This document shows, in pieces, positions 27,072-35,333 of a DNA stretch of 46,278 nt. This stretch comes from Magnetovibrio sp. (GTDB lineage Bacteria; Pseudomonadota; Alphaproteobacteria; Rhodospirillales; Casp-alpha2). The notes under the pieces were generated by a model that made no database searches, was not told the DNA's origin, and saw nothing but the letters and a program-made list of their open reading frames with translations. The stretch is from positions 1-46,278 of the forward strand of contig PBKU01000037.1 of assembly GCA_002722175.1 (NCBI GenBank), given 5' to 3'. A program made the translations under genes and the position numbers. Each line of letters begins with the position of its first letter. Position 1 is the first letter of the stretch.

Positions 27072-27709
27072 GATTTCACAGGGGAAAGAAAGGTAAACGG
27101 TTGGTTCGTTGGGGTATTGTGTTTCTCTTCTTGGGCCTTACACTTTGGGTATATGGCCTTTTCATTTTTGCATCAACAATACCAAGTGGAAAGCAAATCC
27201 CTAGTGACGCAAGAACAGATGCAATTGTAGTCCTCACGGGCGGGAGTGGGCGATTGGAAAGGGCGCTTGATTTGCTAGAAAAGGGGCATGCAAACTTACT
27301 ATTTGTTTCGGGTGTTTATGTAGGGCTAGATGTTCGACGGCTTTTGCGAGCAATAAAAAAAGAAGATTATGCAATTGAAAATAGAATCAGCATTGGAAAT
27401 GCAGTTGACACACACCAAAATGCGACTGAAAGCAGTGAATGGGCGCAGGTAAAAGGCATCACCTCTCTTCGACTTGTTACAGCTGGGTACCACATGCCAA
27501 GGAGCTTAATGGAATTTCGGAATGCGTTGTCTGATACAATTAAGATTGTCCCACACCCGGTTTTTCCCGATCATGTAAAACAAGATATGTGGTGGAGTTG
27601 GCCAGGAACAGCATTATTGATTATTGGTGAATATAACAAGTATCTAATTGGTTGGGTGCGTCTCAATCTTCAGATGTTGTATAACAGAGTTCCCAAAACA
27701 GTTAAGTAG
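27068..27709 (+). CDS. YdcF/SanA family (DUF218) membrane protein
   Basis: A 213-residue DUF218 protein with one N-terminal membrane helix (VFLFLGLTLWVYGLFIFAS), so the domain is outside the cytoplasm. Family segments are DAIVVLTGGSGRLERALDLL, LLFVSGV, and LRLVTAGYHMPRSLMEF. The GTG at 27068 overlaps the ftsX stop and has GAGGA five bases upstream, which makes it better than the TTG at 27047. Relatives are linked to envelope permeability and undecaprenyl or peptidoglycan chemistry; no exact reaction is known for this one. In alphaproteobacteria it regularly lies between ftsX and plsC. Confidence 0.88.
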   Translation: MRFHRGKKGKRLVRWGIVFLFLGLTLWVYGLFIFASTIPSGKQIPSDARTDAIVVLTGGSGRLERALDLLEKGHANLLFVSGVYVGLDVRRLLRAIKKEDYAIENRISIGNAVDTHQNATESSEWAQVKGITSLRLVTAGYHMPRSLMEFRNALSDTIKIVPHPVFPDHVKQDMWWSWPGTALLIIGEYNKYLIGWVRLNLQMLYNRVPKTVK

Positions 27710-27727
27710 TCACGGAAAAACGATACT

Positions 27728-28441
27728 ATGGTAATCGTACGATCTGCAATTTTTAATATCTTTTTCTTTAGCTGGCTACTCTGTATTTTATTTGTGCTTT
27801 GGATTTTTTTACCTTTTTCTCGTCGGTTACTGCAGAAAGCGGTTCGGTTTTGGGCAGTCGGTGCATTGTGGGGATTAAGAAAAATAGTAGGGCTATTTTG
27901 GGTCATCGAAGGTCATGAAAATATACCATCAGGTCCTGCTGTTTTTGCGTCAAAGCACCAGTCAGCCTGGGAAACGTTTGCCTATTTAACGATTTTTGAT
28001 GATCCACAATATGCTTTGAAAAAAGAGCTAATGGAGATCCCCTTTTGGGGCTGGTATGCCAGAAAGTGTGGAATGATAGAAGTTAACCGAAAAGGAGGGG
28101 CTGGAGCGCTAAAATCCTTGGTTGAAAATAGCAGGGGTCGGCTCTTGCGGGGTGGGCAAGTTATTATCTTTCCTGAAGGAACACGAGTTGCGCCAGGTGA
28201 AAAGAGGCCTTATTTTTCTGGAGTGGCTGCTTTATATCTAAACTTACCGGTTGGCGTGCCTTTAATACCAATAGCCCTTAATTCCGGCCAATTTTGGGGT
28301 CGCCGCAGTTTTGAGAAGAAGCCAGGAACTATAAGCGTGAGCTTTCTGCCGGCAATTCCAACCGGTTTAACTCGGAGAGAATTTATGGTTGAATTAGAAA
28401 GCCGTATTGAAGCGGAAAGTGACCGGTTGTCTCTAGTTTAA
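27728..28441 (+). CDS. plsC: 1-acyl-sn-glycerol-3-phosphate acyltransferase
   Basis: Membrane-bound acyltransferase that makes phosphatidic acid from lysophosphatidic acid. The catalytic box is KHQSAWETF (H-x4-[ED]), with Glu in place of the usual Asp; this variant is common in alphaproteobacteria. The substrate-binding motif IIFPEGTRVAPG and the IPIALNSG segment are present. An N-terminal membrane helix covers about residues 5-27. Length 237 is normal. It is the last gene of the ftsE run, 18 bases after ydcF. Confidence 0.93.
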   Translation: MVIVRSAIFNIFFFSWLLCILFVLWIFLPFSRRLLQKAVRFWAVGALWGLRKIVGLFWVIEGHENIPSGPAVFASKHQSAWETFAYLTIFDDPQYALKKELMEIPFWGWYARKCGMIEVNRKGGAGALKSLVENSRGRLLRGGQVIIFPEGTRVAPGEKRPYFSGVAALYLNLPVGVPLIPIALNSGQFWGRRSFEKKPGTISVSFLPAIPTGLTRREFMVELESRIEAESDRLSLV

Positions 28442-28551
28442 TATAAAGGCTGCTTTCAAAATGTTCTGCTTTTTTTATAAAAAATGGCGTGTTTAAAAGA
28501 TAATTTGTAGCCTTCATTCAGCAGGGTTATTATTTAACAAAATCCGGATTA

Positions 28552-29535
28552 TTAGTTCGTAGTGCATGATCCTCCCCCAAGGACACAGAATTTAGCGCAA
28601 TGGGGATGGTTTAAATAAACGCTCTTGGATGCTGATGAAAGCGTTGAACCCATCTCAAAAGTTCGGCTGAACGGTAACAGCGTACACGGGACAACTACTG
28701 GTTTAGCGGCACCCTTCCTTTTTATTATCATGCGGGAACTTGCACACATTAGATCTTCAGGCCGTTTTTGCAGAATATCAAAACAATCTGAGGTTATTTC
28801 TGGTACATCAAGCGTTTTATTCATCTCTGGAAACAAGACCAACTGGGAGGGGTTAAAAGAATCAACGGAAATATTTTCTTTTTTAAACAATTTGTGATAA
28901 CCTTCTCTAGTTTGCAACTCCGTTTCATCCCAACAGTTTCGGGCAGCAACAGATAGGGTAAAACCGTGCTTTGCTAGCCAACGCAGACCCTTCATCATTG
29001 GATCCCATGACTTGTCCCCACGAATTTTTTGATGTTTTAGTTGATTGTAGTGGTCTATAGAGATGCGAATCGAAAATTTCTCCTCATATTTTTTCTTCAA
29101 CTTTAATAGGTTATGACGTCTATTCAAAAATGGTTTCATACCGTTACTTAAGATGAGGATAGGGAGCTGTTTATTTAGCACTGCCTCTATTATTTCAAGA
29201 ATTTGAGGATTCATGAAGGGTTCGCCGCCAGTAAAAGCAACTTTCTTTAAAGGAAATTTATTTTTTAAAGCTTCTTCGATAAAATAATTGACTTCGCTCA
29301 AGTTGAGATAGCTAAGGAAATCGTTTCGAGGGCTGGATTCCATATAGCATCCCGTGCACGTTATGTTGCAGAGGCTACCCGTGTTAAACCATAGAGTCTC
29401 TAGGCCGTTAAACGAAACCTTGGCTCGTTTTTTCCCTTCTGCTGTGCGGTACTGGTCTTTAAATTTCTTAGGATTAATGGATAGACCTTTTTGAAAAGTA
29501 CCGTTTTGTTCCGTAATATCGGTGCCTTTAGGCAA
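28552..29535 (-). CDS. Radical SAM protein of uncharacterised family
   Basis: A 327-residue radical SAM enzyme. The cluster motif is C56-x3-C60-x2-C63 in GSLCNITCTGCYMESSP, and SAM-binding GGEP is at 103-106. The C-terminal part has further cysteines, LMCASS, VVPCTLLPF and HPHCAKFCVLGGGSC, which could bind one extra Fe-S cluster although this is not a standard SPASM domain. I recall homologues in other alphaproteobacteria but no assigned reaction. No peptide precursor or maturase partner is adjacent. The start is unsure: the first start-like codon is a TTG at 29535, and no ATG occurs upstream before the in-frame stop. Confidence 0.85.
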   Translation of the reverse strand: MPKGTDITEQNGTFQKGLSINPKKFKDQYRTAEGKKRAKVSFNGLETLWFNTGSLCNITCTGCYMESSPRNDFLSYLNLSEVNYFIEEALKNKFPLKKVAFTGGEPFMNPQILEIIEAVLNKQLPILILSNGMKPFLNRRHNLLKLKKKYEEKFSIRISIDHYNQLKHQKIRGDKSWDPMMKGLRWLAKHGFTLSVAARNCWDETELQTREGYHKLFKKENISVDSFNPSQLVLFPEMNKTLDVPEITSDCFDILQKRPEDLMCASSRMIIKRKGAAKPVVVPCTLLPFSRTFEMGSTLSSASKSVYLNHPHCAKFCVLGGGSCTTN

Positions 29536-29950
29536 TTGTTTAAGTTCAGATGTGATTTGATTATCTCCCTAGTTGAATATTATTACGAGCATCCTTTTGC
29601 TATATTTGGCGGCACCATTTCTTCAGGCGGATATTAATTTGAAACCCAATTAAGTAATAGTCTCGTTACGGTAAAGTCCAGAGCAGTCTTTATTTGTTAG
29701 AAACTACGTCACAGTGTTATCTCTGATAAATTTGTTTAGCTAGCTAAAAAAAAGATATTCTGTTTTCTTCACTAACACGTCGTAGCTTAGCAAAGCTCAT
29801 TAAAAGCCTAAGTATACAATTGTTAAATCAGCACCAACTTTAGTATGAGTGACTGCTTCAGATGAACATATATGAGCAGTTGATTCCATTGAATCTGCCG
29901 ATCTGTAAATTTAGTTGCTTTTATTTTAAGACATTTCCTTATAGAGACAA
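29536..29950. other. Intergenic region without recognised gene
   Basis: This 415-base stretch lies upstream of the radical SAM gene and downstream of the GYD gene. It is AT-rich with stops in every frame. GGGAGAT about 25 bases upstream of the radical SAM TTG could be a ribosome site for a non-standard start. I see no tRNA, hairpin with U-run or protein-like reading frame. Confidence 0.5.
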
Positions 29951-30280
29951 TTAGCTGGGAGGGGTATATGCTCCTGTAATATCGGCTGCTTTTTTCATGG
30001 CCCTAACCGCGTCGTCCATGGAAATTAGCACTGTGGTCTTTAAGTTGGTTAAGGAACCAGAAGATCCAATCGACATGGCTAGAGCAGCTGCATCAACATC
30101 ACTTGGGAATTCACTGATCACAACTACATCATATTCACCAAAGGCCATCCAAGCATCAATCAAACGACCTCCTGCGGCCTCAAATGCTTTTGACACAATC
30201 TCTTTGCGATTTTGGGGATTTGATACGAGTCCTTTCATTGAAGTCAAGGAATAATTGGCTTGGTGCAAATACATAGTCAT
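29951..30280 (-). CDS. GYD domain protein
   Basis: A 109-residue protein of the GYD family, small ferredoxin-like-fold proteins related in shape to stress-responsive dimeric barrels. The defining segment is AFGEYDVVVISEFPSD, preceded by EAAGGRLIDAW. The start ATG at 30280 is fixed by GGAGGG a few bases upstream; an in-frame ATG two codons later is possible. The biochemical function of the family is not known to me. It lies alone between the radical SAM gene (same strand, 415 bases on) and tRNA-Gly. Confidence 0.88.
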   Translation of the reverse strand: MTMYLHQANYSLTSMKGLVSNPQNRKEIVSKAFEAAGGRLIDAWMAFGEYDVVVISEFPSDVDAAALAMSIGSSGSLTNLKTTVLISMDDAVRAMKKAADITGAYTPPS

Positions 30281-30398
30281 TTTTCCCTCCCTATGTTTTG
30301 TTTTCAAATTCAAATACTTTAGTAGCTATCAACACACGTTGAGTTTAAAAGCTTTTTGAAATGCTGCAATACAGTGGTAACTTATATCTAATATCAAT

Positions 30399-30472
30399 GC
30401 GGGTGTAGTTCAATGGCAGAACAAGAGCTTCCCAAGCTTTAAACGGGGGTTCGATTCCCCTCACCCGCTCCA
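30399..30472 (+). tRNA. tRNA-Gly(CCC)
   Basis: A full 74-base cloverleaf with encoded CCA. The acceptor stem GCGGGTG pairs with CACCCGC, the anticodon loop is TTCCCAA with anticodon CCC, and the T-arm is GGGGG-TTCGATT-CCCC. It is close in sequence to E. coli glyU. It reads GGG codons. It stands alone between the GYD gene and the MFS gene. Confidence 0.96.
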
Positions 30473-30514
30473 GTAGAGCATGCTGTGTTTTTTCCAACCA
30501 ACAAACTCTAGCTT

Positions 30515-31747
30515 TTACTTATCTTGGTCGTAACCTGCGCGAAGTTCATAAACAACATGAGTTGTGCGAGGTGCGACCTCGAAAACTGCTTGTTGTTCAA
30601 CATCAAGTGCTGCACGTTCGCGCATGCGTAAAACAATTATGACGCTGGTTGCCAGTGCAATGATTGCACAAAATAAAAATAACCCGTTAGGGCCGACAAC
30701 TTCCACAAACATAGAGCTTGCAATCGGGCCCATTGATGTTCCAAGCCCATTTGCCATTAGTAGCCCGGCAGCTCCGGAAACTAGTAAATTGGGCGGAAGG
30801 TAGTCATTAGTATAGGCGACAGCCAACGGATAAAGTGTATAAGAGCAGCCGCCAAATAATGCAATAAGGATATACAGGAAAATGCTTTTGAACTGCCCTC
30901 CTAGACCTAGAATTACTGAAACAAGGGTAGCTGCAATAGTTACGACAAGCATAATTTTTCTTCGATCAAAGGAATCAGAAAGTTTTCCAATGGGCCATTG
31001 AAATAATAATGCTCCAAAGATAAGAGCGCTCATAAAAGTGGACACTTCACGTGTGTTTAAGTCCATCAAATGAGCATACATTGGTCCCAACGCCATAATG
31101 GAACCCACAATGGTCCCTGACACAAAGCATACGGACATCCCCGAGGGTGAGGTGCGCCATAGTTCAACAAAATTAAGAGGTTCGGGTTTGGTTATTTCAG
31201 GGGCTTTAACTTGAGCAGATAAGACAGGTACGATAGCTAATGACATCAATATAGACATTACAGATAATATTAAGAAGCCAGAATTGTCAGGTAGATTAAT
31301 TAAGAACTGTCCTATGCCAAAAGCGAGATAGACAGTCATCTGGTATAAGGAAAAAACCTCTCCACGAATTGAATTATCTGTTTTTTCGTTGAGCCAGCTT
31401 TCTGTGCACATATACATGCCAACAGCGCACACCCCAACAACAAACCTCAAAAACCCCCAAAACCAAGGATCAAAAAGAAAAGCATGCGCTAGTGTCGCTG
31501 CAGACATGATTGAGCCAAAAGTTGCAAAGGCGCGGACATGCCCAACTTTGCCAATCAATCGTTGTGTGAAGAGAGCTCCCAAGAAAAGGCCTAGCATATA
31601 CATGGTTGATACCATACCTATGATAAAAGATGGTAAATTACCATCTGTCAGGCGGAGCGTGGTAAATGTTGAGAGACCCCCTGTACCAAGTAAAATCAGG
31701 AAAACTCCACCAAGCAAGGGGCTGACAGAAGAAAAGGCGTTCCACAT
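30515..31747 (-). CDS. MFS transporter, YcaD-like
   Basis: Twelve-helix major facilitator superfamily protein, 410 residues. The loop between helices 2 and 3 reads FTQRLIGKVGHVRAFATFG, a version of the MFS A-motif, and there is a second copy in LSDSFDRRKIML between helices 8 and 9. CTESWLNEKTDNSIRGEVFS after helix 4 is typical of the YcaD-like group. The direction of transport and the substrate are unknown. It ends 43 bases after tRNA-Gly on the opposite strand and is not clearly in an operon. Confidence 0.88.
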   Translation of the reverse strand: MWNAFSSVSPLLGGVFLILLGTGGLSTFTTLRLTDGNLPSFIIGMVSTMYMLGLFLGALFTQRLIGKVGHVRAFATFGSIMSAATLAHAFLFDPWFWGFLRFVVGVCAVGMYMCTESWLNEKTDNSIRGEVFSLYQMTVYLAFGIGQFLINLPDNSGFLILSVMSILMSLAIVPVLSAQVKAPEITKPEPLNFVELWRTSPSGMSVCFVSGTIVGSIMALGPMYAHLMDLNTREVSTFMSALIFGALLFQWPIGKLSDSFDRRKIMLVVTIAATLVSVILGLGGQFKSIFLYILIALFGGCSYTLYPLAVAYTNDYLPPNLLVSGAAGLLMANGLGTSMGPIASSMFVEVVGPNGLFLFCAIIALATSVIIVLRMRERAALDVEQQAVFEVAPRTTHVVYELRAGYDQDK

Positions 31748-31902
31748 TTACGTAGTTCCCAGGGCCAAGCATAGAATCGCTGCCGCCAGTTACTCTTAAA
31801 TCAGGTGTTCGGCAAGTGTTTTTTGATGGCTAGTTGGTTCAAAAAAATAAGTACAGGCTTTACTGTTTGTGAGGAAAAACACGGGTGTGTCGACGTTAGC
31901 AC

Positions 31903-32745
31903 CTAAAGCGCGAGCAATTCTGCGTGATGCACAAAATGGTCGCCAATAAAGCTAGATATAAAGAAATAAGAATGATCATATCCAGGTTGCAGCCGCAATT
32001 TAATAGGCTGTTTAGCCTTTTCGCAAGCGTCTTCAAATATCTCAGGTCGCAATTGGTCTTTCAAAAAATCGTCGGCAGTTCCTTGATCAATAAGTATAGT
32101 TTTTGGATGAACCTTGCCACTTTTGATGAGTTCGGTTGCATCCCATATCTTCCAACGATTTGAATCAGCTCCAAGATACTTGCCTAAAGCTTTTTTTCCC
32201 CAAGGAACTAAGGATGGTGCTGTGATCGGGGCAAATGCTGAAACAGATTTAAATGTTTCTGGATTTCTTAGGGCCATTATTAATGCTCCATGTCCACCCA
32301 TCGAATGGCCAAAAATACCTTGACGTTTTTGCTTTGCCGGAAAATTGGTAAAAACCAAATCTGAAAGTTCGTTAGTAATGTAGCTATACATCTTGTAATT
32401 AGAAGCCCAGGGAGATTCGGTCGAATCAATATAGAATCCAGCACCTTGTCCAATGTCATAGGCTTCTTCATTAGGGACATCAATTCCGCGTGGGCTTGTA
32501 TCCGGTGCAACGACAATGAAGCCATATTGAGACGCATACTGCTGACTCCCAGCCTTAACAATAAAATTTTCTTCAGTGCAGGTTAGACCTGAGAGCCAAA
32601 ATAAGATAGGACAGCGTTCTCTTTTTGCTTGAGGAGGGATGTAAAGACCAAAACGCATTTCACACTGAAGCACCTTAGAAAAGTGTTGATAGACTCCCTG
32701 AGTGCCATTAAAGCAGGAATTTTCCGAAATAGTTTGTATTTTCAT
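31903..32745 (-). CDS. fghA: S-formylglutathione hydrolase
   Basis: Alpha/beta hydrolase of the esterase D family that releases formate and glutathione from S-formylglutathione, the second step of glutathione-dependent formaldehyde oxidation. The nucleophile is Ser148 in GHSMGGHG, and the rest of the triad fits Asp225/226 in GTADDF and His258 in YDHSYFF. LSGLTCTEENFIVKAG is a strong family signature. Length 280 is normal. It shares a strand with frmA 320 bases upstream; a remnant of another gene lies between them. Confidence 0.95.
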   Translation of the reverse strand: MKIQTISENSCFNGTQGVYQHFSKVLQCEMRFGLYIPPQAKRERCPILFWLSGLTCTEENFIVKAGSQQYASQYGFIVVAPDTSPRGIDVPNEEAYDIGQGAGFYIDSTESPWASNYKMYSYITNELSDLVFTNFPAKQKRQGIFGHSMGGHGALIMALRNPETFKSVSAFAPITAPSLVPWGKKALGKYLGADSNRWKIWDATELIKSGKVHPKTILIDQGTADDFLKDQLRPEIFEDACEKAKQPIKLRLQPGYDHSYFFISSFIGDHFVHHAELLAL

Positions 32746-32818
32746 TAGCGAAGGCTTTCTATTAATTCATTAGCGTTTAGTAGTATAAAAAGTTGGGGAG
32801 CCAAATTTCTTGACTTTC

Positions 32819-33004
32819 TCATAATAGACTATTTTCGAAAGGGTACTTGGACAACTGTTCAAATCCGTCGGCAGCAACTAATAGCTGTTCTTCTAGTTTT
32901 ACTCCCTCATGGCCACCCTTTGCCCCATGCTGCTGAATGTTAATATTCTTGAATTTAGTGCTCGTTGGATCCAGAATTTGTTTCTCGCTTGAATTTATAA
33001 TGTT
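32819..33004 (-). pseudogene. Remnant of the C-terminus of an M24 (creatinase-fold) protein
   Basis: On the minus strand this stretch is open for about 61 codons but has no start, and a stop at 33005-33007 closes it upstream. The last part reads GGHEGVKLEEQLLV and then DGFEQLSKYPFENSLL before the stop. This fits the end of M24-fold proteins, where G-V-[RK]-[IL]-E carries the last metal-binding glutamate. The catalytic Asp, Asp, His and first Glu are missing. The tail reminds me of DddP-type or Xaa-Pro peptidase-like proteins, but the exact family is not certain. It lies between fghA and frmA. Confidence 0.5.
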
Positions 33005-33064
33005 CTATTTTTTAAAATTGGTTTGCTAATTAATGTGCAACTTTAATTGTAAGGAAACGCTAAA

Positions 33065-34174
33065 TTAAAATGTAACAACGCTTCTAATGCTCTTTCCTTT
33101 ATGCATAAGATCAAAGGCCTCATTAATTTCTTCCAATGGCATTGTATGAGTAATCATCGGGTCAATTTGGATTTTCCCCTCCATGTACCAATCAACGATT
33201 TTTGGTACATCTGTTCGACCCCGCGCTCCACCAAAAGCAGTTCCTCTCCAAACGCGCCCAGTTACTAGTTGGAAAGGTCTGGTCGAAATTTCTTCCCCTG
33301 CTCCTGCAACCCCAATAATAGTGCTTTCACCCCACCCTTTGTGGCAGCACTCTAGAGCTTGGCGCATGGTATTAGTGTTACCAATGCATTCAAAAGAATG
33401 ATCGGCACCGCCATTAGTTAAGTTTACTAAAAAGGGCGTTAATTCACTCTGAACTTCATTAGGATCAACAAAGTGGGTTAAACCAAATCGTTCTGCTATT
33501 TTTTTTCTTTCAGGGTTTAGGTCCACTCCGACAATCATATTTGCTCCGACCATTCGTGCTCCTTGCACTACATTAAGACCAATTCCGCCCAGTCCGAACA
33601 CAACTACATTGTCGCCAGGCTTTACCTTTGCTGTATTGATCACCGCACCAATACCAGTTGTAACTCCGCAACCAATATAACAAATTTTATTGAAGGGGGC
33701 ATCTTCACGGACTTTTGCCACAGCAATTCCAGGGAGAACGGTGAAATTTGAAAACGTAGATGTCCCCATATAATGATATATTTCCCTATCGCCTAGTTTG
33801 AAGCGGCTAGTGCCATCTGGCATGACGCCTCGCCCCTGTGTTTCTCGGATAGCCTGGCAAAGGTTGGTTTTTCCAGAAGTACAATAGGCACAGGTTCTGC
33901 ATTCAGGAGTATAAAGAGGGATGACGTGATCACCCACTTGGAGGGAGGATACGTTCTTTCCTATGTCAACTACAATCCCAGCACCTTCGTGTCCCAATAC
34001 TGCTGGGAAAAGTCCTTCTGGGTCAGCTCCGGATCGTGTGAATTCATCAGTGTGACAGACCCCAGTAGCCTTAATTTCAACCAAAACCTCCCCTTCTTTA
34101 GGACCATCAAGTTCAACAGTTTCGATAGAAAGTGGTTTTCCAGCTTCCATGGCTAGGGCTGCTCTGCTCTCCAT
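33065..34174 (-). CDS. frmA: S-(hydroxymethyl)glutathione dehydrogenase / class III alcohol dehydrogenase
   Basis: Zinc- and NAD-dependent dehydrogenase that oxidises S-hydroxymethylglutathione to S-formylglutathione. Catalytic zinc ligands are visible in ATGVCHTDEFTRSG and GHEGAGIV. The structural zinc site is CRTCAYCTSGKTNLC. The nucleotide-binding GLGGIGLNVVQGA and the class III segments GVAGAGEEISTRPFQLVTGR and GTAFGGARGR are clear. The ATG at 34174 has AAGGAGA eight bases upstream, better than the TTG at 34192. Length is 369. With fghA it forms a formaldehyde detoxification pair. Confidence 0.95.
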   Translation of the reverse strand: MESRAALAMEAGKPLSIETVELDGPKEGEVLVEIKATGVCHTDEFTRSGADPEGLFPAVLGHEGAGIVVDIGKNVSSLQVGDHVIPLYTPECRTCAYCTSGKTNLCQAIRETQGRGVMPDGTSRFKLGDREIYHYMGTSTFSNFTVLPGIAVAKVREDAPFNKICYIGCGVTTGIGAVINTAKVKPGDNVVVFGLGGIGLNVVQGARMVGANMIVGVDLNPERKKIAERFGLTHFVDPNEVQSELTPFLVNLTNGGADHSFECIGNTNTMRQALECCHKGWGESTIIGVAGAGEEISTRPFQLVTGRVWRGTAFGGARGRTDVPKIVDWYMEGKIQIDPMITHTMPLEEINEAFDLMHKGKSIRSVVTF

Positions 34175-34435
34175 TATATTTCTCCTTCGCAAGTCAAATG
34201 ATTTGGCAGCTTTAAGAGATATCTCTTATAGCGATCCTATTCTACAAATACGGAATTGTAACTATCTAATTTAAGTGTTTCTATTATACTGTTATGTTCA
34301 ATATTCAAGAAAAAGATGTATTTTTTGAAAGGATCGATCTATAAAAATACGACCCTGTAAGTCCACAAATTACTTGATTTATTTGTTGGGCCCTAGGCGT
34401 TCAAAGGTAGTTAATTTTTAGAAAACCAAAAAAAA

Positions 34436-35278
34436 ATGACCAAGCATTTAAGTGAAAAACAGATCAATTCATACAATCGAAACGGTTTTGTTGGCCCTGT
34501 TAAAATTTTTTCGAATTTAGAAGTAGTATCCGAACGACGGAAATTTGAAGTTTATGAAGAAAACAATGAAGGTTGGTATGAACTTTCAAAGGGCCAGAAA
34601 CTCTACTTGCTTCAAACCTGGGTGGCGAGTTTAGTAAGCAACGCCAAAATATTAGATGCTGTTGAAGATATCCTGGGTGAAGACATTATGTGTTGGGGAA
34701 CAAGCCTCTTTGTTAAAGAGCCAGGCGCAAAAGCTTATGTTTCTTGGCATCAGGATTCCACTTATTGGGGATTATCTAGTTTGAATGTCGTAACCGCTTG
34801 GATTGCTTTGTCTCCCGCAAGCATTGAAGCCGGTTGCATGAAATTTCTACCTGGGTCTCATCGGTGGGATCAAAGCCCACATCATGACACTTTAAATCCG
34901 GATAACCTCCTAACGCGAGGTCAGGAAATTTTGCGAGATATTGCGGAGGAAGATGCTGTTCTTTTGCCATTGAAACCGGGAGAGATGTCTTTACATAATA
35001 TTCGGACGATCCATTCTTCCGGTCCAAACAAAAGTAGCGACCGCCGTATTGGAATTGCTATTAGATATTTGACGCCGCAGGTAAGGCAACTGAATGCGGA
35101 GGGAGACTCCGCATGGTTAGTGCGGGGTTCCGATAGGTTTGGATATTTTCACCACGAGTCTCCCCCCGCAAAGGATATGGACCCGGCGGCATTAAAACAG
35201 CATGCACGTATTATGGAATTGCGACAGGGTGTCTTATACAGGAATGACAAAGATAAGTTGCTACGTCACAAGAATTAG
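34436..35278 (+). CDS. Phytanoyl-CoA dioxygenase (PhyH) family protein
   Basis: Fe(II)/2-oxoglutarate-dependent oxygenase of the PhyH family, 280 residues. The iron-binding triad fits H105 and D107 in SWHQDSTYWG and H193 in TIHSSGPN. The arginine for 2-oxoglutarate is likely in SDRRIGIAIRY. The segment CMKFLPGSHRWDQSPHHDT is typical of the bacterial small-molecule group. The substrate is not known; it need not be a CoA ester. It precedes a CoA transferase by 55 bases on the same strand, so the two may be linked. The gap 34193-34435 to frmA shows no recognised feature. Confidence 0.9.
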   Translation: MTKHLSEKQINSYNRNGFVGPVKIFSNLEVVSERRKFEVYEENNEGWYELSKGQKLYLLQTWVASLVSNAKILDAVEDILGEDIMCWGTSLFVKEPGAKAYVSWHQDSTYWGLSSLNVVTAWIALSPASIEAGCMKFLPGSHRWDQSPHHDTLNPDNLLTRGQEILRDIAEEDAVLLPLKPGEMSLHNIRTIHSSGPNKSSDRRIGIAIRYLTPQVRQLNAEGDSAWLVRGSDRFGYFHHESPPAKDMDPAALKQHARIMELRQGVLYRNDKDKLLRHKN

Positions 35279-35333
35279 AGAACGCAATAAGAAATGATTT
35301 TAGAGTTAATGGACGCCAACGGTTGCATCTTTA

